From contig CAYRIY010000032.1 of NCBI GenBank assembly GCA_964424335.1, forward strand, positions 1 to 31,563: a DNA stretch of 31,563 nt, in the 5' to 3' direction. Shown here in pieces: positions 1 through 7,976 of this stretch. Within the stretch, counting starts at the first letter, position 1, and each line of letters begins with the position of its first letter. Source of the DNA: CAYRIY01 sp964424335. GTDB lineage: Bacteria; Bacillota; Limnochordia; DTU080; RSA5. The translations under genes and the position numbers were made by a program. The notes beneath the pieces are model-generated. The model was not told the DNA's origin, did no database searches, and saw only the letters and a program-made list of their open reading frames with translations.

Positions 1-944
1 CCTAGTTGGCTTAAAAAACCGGCGCAAATTTCCCTGAAGGGGTGCGGAAAGCCGGTTATGAGACCAATCGCTATCAGGGCGAGATCGTCGCGATGCCCTG
101 GCGGGGGATTGCGGTCGGCGCAATGCCGTATCGAGCGGACTTCTTCGCCGAAGCAGGGCTCGATGCGAACGCCCCGCCTGAGACTTGGGATGAGCTTGTC
201 GAGTACGGGCGCAAGCTGGTACGGCGCGACGATAACGGCGCCGTCGTCCGCAGCGGATTTAACGTGACCGATAGTGGTTGGAACCCATCGTTTTGGTTTC
301 GCCTGCTTACGCTCCAGACGGGCATCGACGTCTTTCGTGACGGGGACCATTCGCTCACGGACGCACGCATTGCCCAAGCCGTTGAGTTTTACGTCGACCT
401 GTACCACGCGCATCGTCTCAACGACCCCGGCTTCGGCGGTAGCGTAGCGACCGGAACGGCGGCGATGGGCGCCCATCCCCTCGGTGGAGGCGTGCTCAGC
501 TTGATCGACCAGCATATCGAGGTGGGTGGAGACTTGGAGAACATCAAGTTCTCGCTCTATCCGCATCTTGGATCGCCGCAGGCCGTGCTTACCGGCGACT
601 TCGTGGCGGTGAGCGCGGGAACGCCGAACATGGCCGAATCCCTAGCCTTTCTCGAGCACTTGGTCGCTCCGGCACAACATGAGCCGTTTACACAGGCGTT
701 TGGCGGCATTCCCATCTACCGTCAGGCAGTCGATTGGGACTGGGTCCGCGAGCGCCCGCAAGTGAACACGCTGATGCAAATCATGTTCGAATACGGTTCG
801 GCAAGTGCGCCCCACCCGCGCTTCTTCGAGCTGCGGCAAGTCCAAAACGACGCCATGAGCGCGGCGGTGAGCGGTGGACAGGCGCCGCAGGTCGTGCTTG
901 AGGCCTACGCATCCGAGTATCGACTGGCATGGCACGGTGAGTAA
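1..944 (+). CDS. ABC transporter sugar-binding protein, 3' part (5' end off the window)
   Basis: This is the C-terminal part of an extracellular solute-binding protein of the MalE/UgpB type, which captures a sugar outside the cell for an ABC importer. About 300 residues are readable. The segment VAMPWRGIAVGAMPYRADFF followed by PETWDELVEYGRKL matches the 'yaLPw...lyYn.dlf.eaGl..pP.TWdEl' core that lies roughly 110-140 residues into full-length members, so the signal peptide and first lobe are missing. Reading back from position 42, the frame meets stops at 12-14 and 3-5. Before that, frame 1 reads PSWLKK. Adding one A to the A6 run at 13-18 would join the two into PSWLKKTGANFPEGVRKAGY, so a one-base error or frameshift at the scaffold edge is likely. 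The TAA stop is at 942-944. A GntR gene follows, and any permeases would lie upstream of the window. The family is clear; the substrate is unknown. Confidence 0.85.
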
Positions 945-987
945 TCCTTTGATCTAGAAGTCCCGCATTCGGAAAATCGTTGAAAAT

Positions 988-1044
988 CGTTCACGTGTCG
1001 CATGGCGTCTGTGGGGTATCTTGGGGCCATGCGACATGTGAACG
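988..1044 (+). terminator. Long inverted repeat, possible terminator of the binding-protein gene
   Basis: The arms CGTTCACGTGTCGCATGGC (988-1006) and 1026-1044 can pair over 19 bp with one G-T wobble around a 19-base loop. The downstream sequence is only moderately T-rich (gttgttattt at 1051-1060), so it may be a terminator, a binding site or both. Just upstream, 972-991 is a perfect tandem duplication of GAAAATCGTT. Confidence 0.35.
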
Positions 1045-1069
1045 CTCTCTGTTGTTATTTGGCATATAT

Positions 1070-1087
1070 AAAATCCTATAGGATTTT
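1070..1087. promoter_or_regulatory. Perfect 18-bp palindrome, likely operator of the GntR regulator
   Basis: AAAATCCTATAGGATTTT is a perfect palindrome about 75 bp upstream of the GntR/FCD start, in an AT-rich stretch (TATATAAAA) that may contain the promoter. FadR-subfamily GntR proteins usually bind short palindromes in their own upstream region. The core TATAGGA recurs only at 4211-4230, upstream of the second dehydrogenase. That it is an autoregulatory operator is inference. Confidence 0.5.
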
Positions 1088-1161
1088 GCAGGATCACCCT
1101 TCTTTGTAAGAGAATCTCTCCGAGGCAATCTAAACTCTGGTCGTCCACGGAGGGATCGCCG

Positions 1162-1857
1162 ATGGCAAATGCTGCTGCGGGTCGCAAGCCGCTCCCCAAA
1201 TACCAGCAGGCCTACAACACATTGCGGGAGCGGATCGTAAAGGGCAAGCTTCGTCCGGGACAACGGATTGTCCTCGCCCGGGTCGCCGCTGAGCTGGACA
1301 TGAGCGAGATTCCCGTCCGGGAGGCGGTAAAGAGGCTCGAGTCCGATGGCTTTGTCGCGCACGACCCGTACGTGGGTCCGGTCGTCGTCGCCCCGAGCAA
1401 CAAGGACGTCTCCGATGTCCTCGAGTTGCTGGCGTACCTCGAAGGCCTCGCCACGAAGCTTGCGGCGCCGTACCTGACGGAGGAGCACTTCGAGCGGCTC
1501 GAGCGCCTCGTGCGCGAAATGGAGCAGTCGCTGCAAGCGGGCGAGAGTGCGAAGTACAAGGCGCAAAACGACGAGTTTCACGCGACCATCTACGAAGCGA
1601 CGCCTAACCGCGTCCTCGTCAAGACGATCGCACGCCTTTACGAGCAAAGCGAGCGCCTCTGGGCGGGCGAACCCAAACGTCTGCTCCTGTTTGCGGACGA
1701 AAATCACGCGCAGCACTCGTTTCGAGATCACATTCAGATTTTGGAGACCTTGCGCGAAAACGATGTGGAAGCGATCGAAATCTTGGTCCGCAACCACAAG
1801 CGAGCCGCCAACCGATCCATGTTGAAATGGCTTGCGACCTGGAACCCGGACGAGTAG
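1162..1857 (+). CDS. GntR family transcriptional regulator, FCD (FadR-type) subfamily
   Basis: This 231-residue protein has an N-terminal winged helix (about residues 12-75; LRERIVKGKLRPGQ and SEIPVREAVKRLESDGFV are the classic GntR signature). An all-helical FCD ligand domain follows, with likely metal ligands H140 (NDEFH), H190 (RDH) and H212 (RNH). FCD regulators generally sense sugar acids or other carboxylates and repress the catabolic genes beside them. The ATG at 1162 is preceded by GGAGGG at a good distance. The dehydrogenase and FAH-hydrolase genes follow on the same strand after 37 bp, so it is most likely the local repressor. Its probable operator is the palindrome at 1070-1087. 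Confidence 0.92.
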   Translation: MANAAAGRKPLPKYQQAYNTLRERIVKGKLRPGQRIVLARVAAELDMSEIPVREAVKRLESDGFVAHDPYVGPVVVAPSNKDVSDVLELLAYLEGLATKLAAPYLTEEHFERLERLVREMEQSLQAGESAKYKAQNDEFHATIYEATPNRVLVKTIARLYEQSERLWAGEPKRLLLFADENHAQHSFRDHIQILETLRENDVEAIEILVRNHKRAANRSMLKWLATWNPDE

Positions 1858-1894
1858 GCCGCTCGCGCCGGCCGTCGGCGAGGAAGGAGCACGA

Positions 1895-3103
1895 ATGGCA
1901 TTGAGCGGTAAGAAGACCTATCGAGTTGCAATCGTGGGCTGTCGCTCGCGGGGCAAAGCCGCGGCCGTCGCATACCACGCACACCCGCGCACCGAGGTGG
2001 TAGGCGTGTGCGACCTGATGCAGGAGCGGAGGGATTCCCTTGGGGAGTTGCTCGGCGTCGAGGCGCGCTTTGCCGACATTGACGAGATGATCCGAGCTGT
2101 CGCTCCGGACATCGTGGTTGTGGCGACGGGAACGGCATTTCACTATGACCTCTGCATGCAGGCGCTCGAACACGGCGTCAACGTCGAAGTAGAGAAGCCG
2201 ATTTGCATTGACCTCGTCCAGGCGGACCGGATGGTGGCCAAGGCGGAGGAGAAGGGCGTGGTGACCGCCGTCCATCAGCAAGGACGGACGGGCCCGGCCA
2301 TGCGGGCCGTGAAGGCGGCCTACCTCGAGGGGCGGATCGGCGAGCTAAAGTACGTTTCGGCGAGCGATAAAGGCTATTACGGCGGATACGGGCTGATGAA
2401 CATTGGCACGCACCTGATCAACGCCATGTTGGAGCTGACCGGGCCGTGCCGGGAGGTTTCCGCCGTTGCTTTGACCGGCGGCCGGGCCATCGAGCCTGCT
2501 GATGTGCGCCACGCTCCTGCCGGAATGGGGACGATCGTGGGCGAGCACATCACCGCTACGCTCAGCTTTGACCGGGGCGTGACGGGCACGCTGCGCCAGC
2601 ATCGACTCGAACCGATTGACCCTGATGGCGACGCGATTGAGTTTTACGGCGAGGAGGGCCGCCTGTTCTGGCACGAGAATGGTTCTGCCTTTTGGCTGCC
2701 CACGCCGCATTTTATTCCGCGTGGGGGCAAGGCCGAGTGGCAGGAGCTCCCGACCCAAATGCCCGAACACTTTGATCCATCACGCATCGTCGGCCCGGAA
2801 CGTACGTCGACCAGGGACGACTACTGCTTTGTCGACGAATTTGTCCGAGCGCTCGACGAGCGGGGAGAGCACCCCTCCAATTGGCGGGAGGGACGGCATG
2901 TCCTCGAAGTGATGATGGGCATCTTTGAATCTGCTGCCTACCGGAGGCCCGTCCGCCTTCCGCAAGAGCGGAGGGATCATCCGCTGCTGCGCTGGAGGGA
3001 GGAGGCGGGCCTGGGAGCGCCCGAGCAGGGGCCGATCGCCTACGCGGAGTGGCTCGAGAAAGAGGATGAGCGCCTGCGGGCGGTCACGGGGCCGGCGCTG
3101 TGA
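1895..3103 (+). CDS. Gfo/Idh/MocA family NAD(P)-dependent oxidoreductase
   Basis: This predicted cytoplasmic sugar or cyclitol dehydrogenase has 402 residues. The N-terminal Rossmann fold starts with VAIVGCRSRGKAAA (residues 11-24), and the family motif EKP is at 100-102 (VEVEKPICIDL). The C-terminal alpha/beta substrate domain covers about residues 130-390, with a helix carrying GTHLINAMLEL. I chose the ATG at 1895 because AGGAAGGAG sits just ahead of it at 1881-1889. The frame stays open back to 1832 but that would overlap the GntR gene. The gene lies between GntR and an FAH-family hydrolase and belongs to the same cluster as two further Gfo/Idh/MocA genes. Substrate specificity cannot be read from sequence. 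Confidence 0.9.
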   Translation: MALSGKKTYRVAIVGCRSRGKAAAVAYHAHPRTEVVGVCDLMQERRDSLGELLGVEARFADIDEMIRAVAPDIVVVATGTAFHYDLCMQALEHGVNVEVEKPICIDLVQADRMVAKAEEKGVVTAVHQQGRTGPAMRAVKAAYLEGRIGELKYVSASDKGYYGGYGLMNIGTHLINAMLELTGPCREVSAVALTGGRAIEPADVRHAPAGMGTIVGEHITATLSFDRGVTGTLRQHRLEPIDPDGDAIEFYGEEGRLFWHENGSAFWLPTPHFIPRGGKAEWQELPTQMPEHFDPSRIVGPERTSTRDDYCFVDEFVRALDERGEHPSNWREGRHVLEVMMGIFESAAYRRPVRLPQERRDHPLLRWREEAGLGAPEQGPIAYAEWLEKEDERLRAVTGPAL

Positions 3104-3160
3104 GACCGGGGCGACTCCGGTCTTTGAATAGATCAAGACAACGAGTGGAGGAATGAAGGT

Positions 3161-4105
3161 TTGCGCATTTACTCGGTTCGCATTGGGGAGACAAGTCGTT
3201 TGGCCGTCAAGGGTTCGGGGGGCGGCTTCATCGATCTGCAACGAGCGTACGAAGAGTCGCTCCTCGAGAGCGGCGCCTGCGCTTCGCGTGATGGCGCGAG
3301 GTCCGTCGCCCGCGCCGTGATCCCAAGCAATCTGGTGGGCCTGATCGAGACGGGAACGGTGGGCCAAGATGCGTGCAAAGCGGCGATCGAATTTGCGGAA
3401 AGCGCCGGCGCCACCGACGCGCCGTGGCTCCTTTCCGGGGATAGCGAGATCGGCGCCCCGCTCACCACGCCCAGGAAGTTGATCTGCATCGGGCTCAACT
3501 ACAGGGAGCACGCAAGAGAGTCGAACTCACCGATCCCCGATGAGCCGCTGTTTTTCAACAAGTTCGCGACATCGATCGTCGGGCCGTACGACGACGTGAT
3601 CCACCAAGGCGCGCCGATCACCGAGAAGCTGGACTACGAGGTCGAGCTCGGCGTGGTCATCGGCAAGCCCGCCAAGAATGTCCCCTTGGAAAAGGCCGAG
3701 GAGTACATTTACGGCTATACGGTCGTCAACGACATCAGCGCCCGCGATTTGCAAAAGCGAGACGGGCAGTGGGTAAAAGGAAAGGCGCTCGACACCTATG
3801 CGCCGCTTGGCCCCTGTGTCGTAACGCACGGCGACATCGATGCCGGCAACCTCCGCCTGAGCACCAAGGTGAACGGCGAGGTGAGACAGGATTCCTCGAC
3901 GTCCGACCTCATCTTCTCCGTGCCCGAGCTCGTCTCGTTCCTCTCTCGCCTGATCACGCTCGAGCCGGGCGACATCATCAGCACCGGCACTCCGTCCGGC
4001 GTCGGCGGAGCTATGGATCCTCCCCGGTTCATGTTCCCCGGGGATGTCGTCGAGTGTGAGATCGAGGGGATCGGCGTCCTGCGCAACAAGATCGCAAGCG
4101 CTTAG
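3161..4105 (+). CDS. Fumarylacetoacetate hydrolase (FAH) family protein
   Basis: This family hydrolyses C-C bonds in 2,4-diketo or acylpyruvate substrates, or acts as a dehydratase or decarboxylase in sugar-acid and aromatic catabolism. The 314-residue protein has a variable N-terminal segment (1-100) and the FAH fold from KLICIGLNYREHA (106-118) onward. The metal ligands appear as E160 and E162 (DYEVELGVVIG) and D191 (NDISARD). The glycine-rich signature STGTPSGVGGAM lies near the end. A TTG start at 3161 is used, with GGAGG at 3147-3151 about nine bases ahead; no in-frame ATG fits as well. Beside sugar dehydrogenases, a diketo-deoxy sugar-acid hydrolase, as in the oxidative L-fucose route, is a reasonable guess. 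The GH29 fucosidase 21 kb away is only suggestive. Confidence 0.9.
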   Translation: MRIYSVRIGETSRLAVKGSGGGFIDLQRAYEESLLESGACASRDGARSVARAVIPSNLVGLIETGTVGQDACKAAIEFAESAGATDAPWLLSGDSEIGAPLTTPRKLICIGLNYREHARESNSPIPDEPLFFNKFATSIVGPYDDVIHQGAPITEKLDYEVELGVVIGKPAKNVPLEKAEEYIYGYTVVNDISARDLQKRDGQWVKGKALDTYAPLGPCVVTHGDIDAGNLRLSTKVNGEVRQDSSTSDLIFSVPELVSFLSRLITLEPGDIISTGTPSGVGGAMDPPRFMFPGDVVECEIEGIGVLRNKIASA

Positions 4106-4148
4106 TACGCCCTGGATACTTCGATTTCCATCTAGACTCTGCGGCTGC

Positions 4149-4182
4149 GCGAGGCGGGGCGAGATTGCTCCGCCTCGCCCCT
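4149..4182 (+). terminator. GC-rich hairpin after the FAH gene
   Basis: GCGAGGCGG (4149-4157) pairs perfectly with 4170-4178. The overlapping pair GGGGCGAG (4156-4163) and CTCGCCCC (4175-4182) offers an alternative fold. No T tract follows, so it is a weak terminator candidate that may attenuate read-through into the next dehydrogenase. Confidence 0.3.
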
Positions 4183-4210
4183 TCGGCGGCGCTCGGCCGC
4201 ATCCAGTAAG

Positions 4211-4230
4211 ATATAGGAATTCATATAGGA
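4211..4230. promoter_or_regulatory. Direct repeat ATATAGGA-4-ATATAGGA, candidate GntR site
   Basis: ATATAGGAATTCATATAGGA contains a perfect 8-bp direct repeat with a 4-bp spacer, 18 bp before the ATG of the dehydrogenase at 4249. TATAGGA is also the half-site of the palindrome at 1070-1087. The repeat overlaps the likely promoter or leader of this second transcription unit. Its link to the GntR/FCD protein is inference. Confidence 0.35.
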
Positions 4231-4248
4231 AGAAGGCGGGGATCGCGA

Positions 4249-5385
4249 ATGGAGTATCGTGTCGCGGTGATCGGAGCGACCGGTCGAGGAAATTACGGTC
4301 ACCAGATCGACCTTGCTTTTGAGGGCGTAGCGGACGTGGTTGCCGTCGCGGACGCGGACCTCGAGGGCGCGAAAAAGAGCGCAAGCCGCACGGGCGCCGG
4401 CGCCGTCTACACCGACTACGTGGAGATGCTCGAAAAGGAGCGCCCCGACGTCGTCGCGATTTGTCCTCGCTGGTGCGATCAACGAGTCGACATGGTCCTC
4501 GCAGCGGTCGAATCAGGCGTCAAAGGCATCCTTTGCGAAAAGCCGATGGCGGCTGATCTCGTGCAGGCCGACCGGATCGTCGATGCCTGCAGGCGCCGCG
4601 GCGTGCGCATGGCGGTCGCCCATCGGAGGGTGAGCGGCTACGAGATACACGCGAAGCGCCTCATCGAAGAGGGAGCGATCGGCGCGGTGCGCATGCTGAA
4701 AGGGTACGGCAAGGGAGACCATCGGGCGGGGGCCGAGGACTTCTCCGTCTTGGGCGTCCACATCTTGGACAGCATGCGCTACTTTGCCGATTCCGAGGTC
4801 GTTTGGGTGCACGGCCACATCACTCAGGACGGACGTGACGTCACGGTCCACGACGCCCGAGAGGGCGCCGAAGGGATCGGCCTCTTGGCGGGGAACGGCG
4901 TCATGGCGTACTACGCCTTTGAAAACGGCGTCACCGGCTCGTTCGAGTCATACGTCGCCGATCGACCAGGTTCGCAAAGATTTGGACTCGATATTTATGG
5001 CGAGACGGGCATTATCGCCCTGCGCGACTCGCCGCGCGGGGAAATGTACCTGTATCCGTCGGGAACCTGGTTGCCCGCGGCGGAAGCAGGCGCCTGGGAA
5101 CGCGTGTACTTGCCCGAGTGGGAGAACAATCCGGACGGCTCCCCAAGGTCGGGCAAGGACTGGACAAGGGAGAGCAACCGAATGATCGCGAGCGAGATCA
5201 TTGCCGCCATCAAGGAAGATCGGGAGCTCGCCGGGGTATCCACCGCCGCCGACGCAAGGGCGGCGCTCGAGATGATCCACGCGGCTCACGCGTCCGGATT
5301 GCGCAAGTCCAGGGTGTACCTTCCCCTTGACGTGCGTCAAAACCCTTACGAGGCATTGAAAGCCTCGGCGAATGAGGAGGCGTGA
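4249..5385 (+). CDS. Gfo/Idh/MocA family oxidoreductase
   Basis: This 378-residue Rossmann-fold dehydrogenase has the nucleotide-binding start VAVIGATGRGNYG (5-17). The EKP motif is at residues 97-99 (ILCEKPMAADLVQADRIV). The C-terminal substrate domain includes LGVHILDSMRYF. The ATG at 4249 has a purine-rich SD (AGGAAGAAGG) upstream. A 143-bp gap with a hairpin and a TATAGGA repeat separates it from the FAH gene. It is followed after only two bases by a third family member, so the two are co-transcribed and probably translationally coupled. It shares the stretch VQADR with the dehydrogenase at 1895, suggesting related paralogues. The substrate is unknown. Confidence 0.9.
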   Translation: MEYRVAVIGATGRGNYGHQIDLAFEGVADVVAVADADLEGAKKSASRTGAGAVYTDYVEMLEKERPDVVAICPRWCDQRVDMVLAAVESGVKGILCEKPMAADLVQADRIVDACRRRGVRMAVAHRRVSGYEIHAKRLIEEGAIGAVRMLKGYGKGDHRAGAEDFSVLGVHILDSMRYFADSEVVWVHGHITQDGRDVTVHDAREGAEGIGLLAGNGVMAYYAFENGVTGSFESYVADRPGSQRFGLDIYGETGIIALRDSPRGEMYLYPSGTWLPAAEAGAWERVYLPEWENNPDGSPRSGKDWTRESNRMIASEIIAAIKEDRELAGVSTAADARAALEMIHAAHASGLRKSRVYLPLDVRQNPYEALKASANEEA

Positions 5386-5387
5386 AG

Positions 5388-6431
5388 ATGAAGCATCCCC
5401 TACGCCTTGCCATCGTCGGCACGCAGCATCCTCACAGCGCGCTGTTTCAGCAGCTTCTGCCGCACATAGGCGGGGTGGCGCCGGTAGCCATCCTCCACGA
5501 CGGCGGAACGATCACGGGCGAGATGCGCCGCTTGCCGGTGTACGACGAGTTGGATGAGCTGCTGCGGTCCGAGGAATTCGACGCTGCGCTCCTCGTCGTG
5601 CCAAACGATATGGGCCGGGACATGGCCTGCGCCCTCATCGACGCCGGAAAGCACGTGCTGGCGGATAAGCCCGTATGCCGGAGCGCTCAGGAGATGCGGG
5701 AGATCGTGGAAGCCGTGCGCAAATCCCGGGTCAAGTTTGCAGTCGCCTACCAGCGGCGCTTTCACCCGGTACACCAAAGGGCCCGGCAGCTCGTTCGCTC
5801 GGACGACTTCGGCGCCCTCTTCAACGTGCACGCCCACCTCATCACCACCGACATACCGTCTCGGGGGCCGGACCACTATCTGTTTCAAAACAAGCGGAGC
5901 GGCGGCGGCATCTTGCACTGGCTGGGCTGCCACGTGATCGACTTGGTGCGCGATCTTTCCGGCCTAGAGTTTGTCGACATCACAGGGACAATAGGCCGGG
6001 TGAGCGACGCCCCGGTGGACGTCGAAGAGGTGGCCTCCGTCTCATTTCGCCTGCAAAACGGAGCGGCCGGGTCGATCACGGTCGGCTATGCGATTCCGTT
6101 CGACAGCGATTCGCCGTACAAAGAGTCGCCGAAGGATGCGCAGATCGCAGCGTGGGGCGGGCGGGCAAAGCTCGCATACGACCCATTTGGCGAACGCTTG
6201 GAGGTGCGCCGCTTTCGAGGGGAATTCGGCGAGCCGCTCGTCGAGTCATTCGACGAGTTTGCGCTGCCCGCCATCCCAGGTTACGAGGGGTGGCTTGGAA
6301 AGTCGGTCGTCGAGGACTTTGCTCGCTCCGTCATCGAGGACCGAAGGCCAAGTGCAACCGAGATCGACAATCTAAGGGTGCTCGAAGCGATGGAAGCCGT
6401 CTACGCACGCACGCCTCCGGACGATCTTTAG
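5388..6431 (+). CDS. Gfo/Idh/MocA family oxidoreductase with DKP in place of EKP
   Basis: This 347-residue predicted sugar dehydrogenase has an N-terminal LRLAIVGTQHPH (5-16), which departs from the usual GxGxxG loop. The catalytic lysine motif reads DKP (93-95, VLADKPVC). The C-terminal domain contains GGGILHWLGCHVIDLVRDLSG, typical of the family. The ATG at 5388 is preferred over the GTG at 5382, because GGAGG at 5376-5380 is seven bases from the ATG but only one from the GTG. The gene begins two bases after the previous stop and ends three bases before the stop of the convergent gene on the other strand. Cofactor preference and substrate are open. Confidence 0.88.
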   Translation: MKHPLRLAIVGTQHPHSALFQQLLPHIGGVAPVAILHDGGTITGEMRRLPVYDELDELLRSEEFDAALLVVPNDMGRDMACALIDAGKHVLADKPVCRSAQEMREIVEAVRKSRVKFAVAYQRRFHPVHQRARQLVRSDDFGALFNVHAHLITTDIPSRGPDHYLFQNKRSGGGILHWLGCHVIDLVRDLSGLEFVDITGTIGRVSDAPVDVEEVASVSFRLQNGAAGSITVGYAIPFDSDSPYKESPKDAQIAAWGGRAKLAYDPFGERLEVRRFRGEFGEPLVESFDEFALPAIPGYEGWLGKSVVEDFARSVIEDRRPSATEIDNLRVLEAMEAVYARTPPDDL

Positions 6432-6434
6432 CCG

Positions 6435-7343
6435 TCACTTTCCCACGAGACTAGAGAGCGCCTTCCCCAACTTGGGGTACGTGAACGCGTAGCCCAGCTT
6501 TCTCGCTCGGTCGGGCAAGACGCGCTTGCTCGAGAGCAATTCGACGGAAAACTCCCCAAGCGCCAACTGGAGCGCAAAGGTCGGGGCGGGAATCACGGCG
6601 GGTCGCCTCAGGATTTTGGCAAGCTCGTGCGCGAACTCCCTCTGCCTGACGGGGTTTGGGGCTGTGCCACACAGCGGTTCGTCGACGTCGTTTCGTAGCC
6701 CGAAATGGATCATGCCCACGACGTCGTCGATATGAATCCACGACCACCACTGCCGCCCCGCTCCAAGCGGCCCCCCAAGGCCAAGGCGATACAAAGGCAA
6801 GAGCTTTCCCATCACGCCTCCGCCCTTTCCCAGGATAAGGCCAAAGCGGATTGGAACGACTCGGGTCCGATCCGTGCGAGCGCGGGTGGCCTCGTGTTCC
6901 CATGCCTGGCACACGCCGGCAAGGAAGTCGGATCCAGGCGCGCTCTTCTCAGTGAGCCGTTCGTCGGCGCGATCGCCATAGTAGCCGATGGCGCTCGCGC
7001 TCACGAGGACGCGCGGCGGGGAATCGAGTCGCTGCATGGCGGTGACGAGGTTGCGTGTGCCGATCGTGCGGCTTTCGGCGATTGCTCGTTTTTTGGCCTC
7101 AGTCCACCGGCCCGCGACGCTCTCACCCGCGAGGTGAACCACGCCGTCTACCTTGTGAAATGCGTCAAGGGGCGGGAGGCCTTGAGTCGGGTCCCACTGA
7201 AATGCCCGGTCGATCCAAGGGTAGGAAGCAAGCGACGCGGGCGGCCGCCTTGTGAGTGCGGTAATTACGAACCCCTTTTGTTTGAGCGCTCTGCAAACGT
7301 GAGCGCCAACAAATCCCGTGGCGCCCGTAACCAGTACGTGCAC
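6435..7343 (-). CDS. TIGR01777/YfcH-type epimerase-like protein (atypical SDR)
   Basis: This 302-residue extended short-chain dehydrogenase-like protein has a GATGFVG nucleotide loop at residues 7-13. Other family landmarks are VVHLAGESVAGRWTEAKK, SASAIGYYGDR, the segment RFGLILGKGGG and WSWIHIDDVVGMI. The C-terminal DUF1731-type tail contains SKRVLPDRARKLGYAFTYP, and all of these are diagnostic of the TIGR01777 family. A sugar-nucleotide epimerase role is annotated by homology, but the family's true substrate is not established. I chose the GTG at 7343 (MHVLVTGATG) with an AGGTG SD, over an upstream TTG at 7364 that lacks one. It converges with the dehydrogenase cluster with only three bases between stops and has no obvious functional link to it. 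Confidence 0.92.
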   Translation of the reverse strand: MHVLVTGATGFVGAHVCRALKQKGFVITALTRRPPASLASYPWIDRAFQWDPTQGLPPLDAFHKVDGVVHLAGESVAGRWTEAKKRAIAESRTIGTRNLVTAMQRLDSPPRVLVSASAIGYYGDRADERLTEKSAPGSDFLAGVCQAWEHEATRARTDRTRVVPIRFGLILGKGGGVMGKLLPLYRLGLGGPLGAGRQWWSWIHIDDVVGMIHFGLRNDVDEPLCGTAPNPVRQREFAHELAKILRRPAVIPAPTFALQLALGEFSVELLSSKRVLPDRARKLGYAFTYPKLGKALSSLVGK

Positions 7344-7489
7344 GAAGTCACACCTTTTCCCCAAAGCCGTTGTCGACGCGGCCGGTCCGAACGGCCCGTC
7401 CGGCGGTCGTCCTCAGGCAACATTCTACCAGGCACGCCCGTGTCGTGGGAAGGCTTGTCATGGGACGGCCGAGCCCAATGTCTAAAGGA

Positions 7490-7533
7490 GCGGCAAAGGC
7501 TCGGCCAACGATTCGGGCGGACGCCTTTGCCGC
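7490..7533. repeat. Perfect 11-bp inverted repeat in an intergenic region
   Basis: GCGGCAAAGGC (7490-7500) is matched by its exact reverse complement at 7523-7533 around a 22-base loop. It lies downstream of the small membrane gene on the minus strand. It could act as a transcript 3' end hairpin for that gene, although no U tract follows on either strand. Confidence 0.35.
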
Positions 7534-7569
7534 GCTACCTTTCGTCGATGCTTATGTTGACTTAAGCGT

Positions 7570-7767
7570 CTAATTGGACGAGACACCGGGCCCTGAGCCG
7601 GTTTTTTTCGGTCGAATGAACATCATGGCGATGCAAAGCAGCGCTGCAATGCCTGAGATCACCGAGAGAACAAGCACTGCGCTGCTTGAGAGCCCCCAGT
7701 ATGCATACGCTAGGTAGAGCAAAATACAGAGTATGGCAAACACACCAGCGAGCTTTCGGTACTTCAC
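7570..7767 (-). CDS. Small two-helix membrane protein
   Basis: This is a 65-residue protein of unknown function. It has two hydrophobic helices (about residues 7-25, LAGVFAILCILLYLAYAYW, and 30-52) and a short basic tail (RPKKTGSG). The GTG start is supported by a very strong AAAGGAGGG SD about seven bases upstream, which makes a real gene likely despite its size. It is divergent from the GH3 gene across a 209-bp intergenic region. The family is not recognised. Confidence 0.7.
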   Translation of the reverse strand: MKYRKLAGVFAILCILLYLAYAYWGLSSSAVLVLSVISGIAALLCIAMMFIRPKKTGSGPGVSSN

Positions 7768-7842
7768 GGTTGTCCCTCCTTTCGGAAAATTGGGTCATTC
7801 GGTTCGTAAGATTCGACAACGTTAAGGAAAGACCTCGGTGTT

Positions 7843-7861
7843 TTGAGGTTATTTGAGGTTA
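7843..7861. promoter_or_regulatory. Tandem TTGAGGTTA repeat in the divergent intergenic region
   Basis: TTGAGGTTA occurs at 7843-7851 and 7853-7861, a 10-bp period that puts both copies on the same helix face. It lies between the divergent small membrane gene and the GH3 gene. Thirty bases on, AATGCGA (7891-7897) is repeated inverted at 7909-7915. Both look like transcription-factor sites, but no regulator can be named. Confidence 0.3.
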
Positions 7862-7976
7862 ATTTGCTGCTATCTTGCGAATTGCGCCGAAATGCGACCT
7901 TGCAAAACTCGCATTGAACGGCAGGACTTGGCGGCTTGGGACGGTATCGTCAGGATTGGAGAGGGGTTTTGGAATC

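Noticed and set aside
7370..7573. 67-codon plus-strand open frame between the epimerase and small membrane genes
   Set aside because: It has no SD, is Arg-rich as expected of shadow frames in GC-rich DNA, and contains the inverted repeat.
7585..7608. ACCGG-loop-CCGGT followed by T7 on the plus strand, like a terminator
   Set aside because: It lies in the 3' coding end of the minus-strand membrane gene (Lys-Lys codons give the T run), and no plus-strand transcript is supported.
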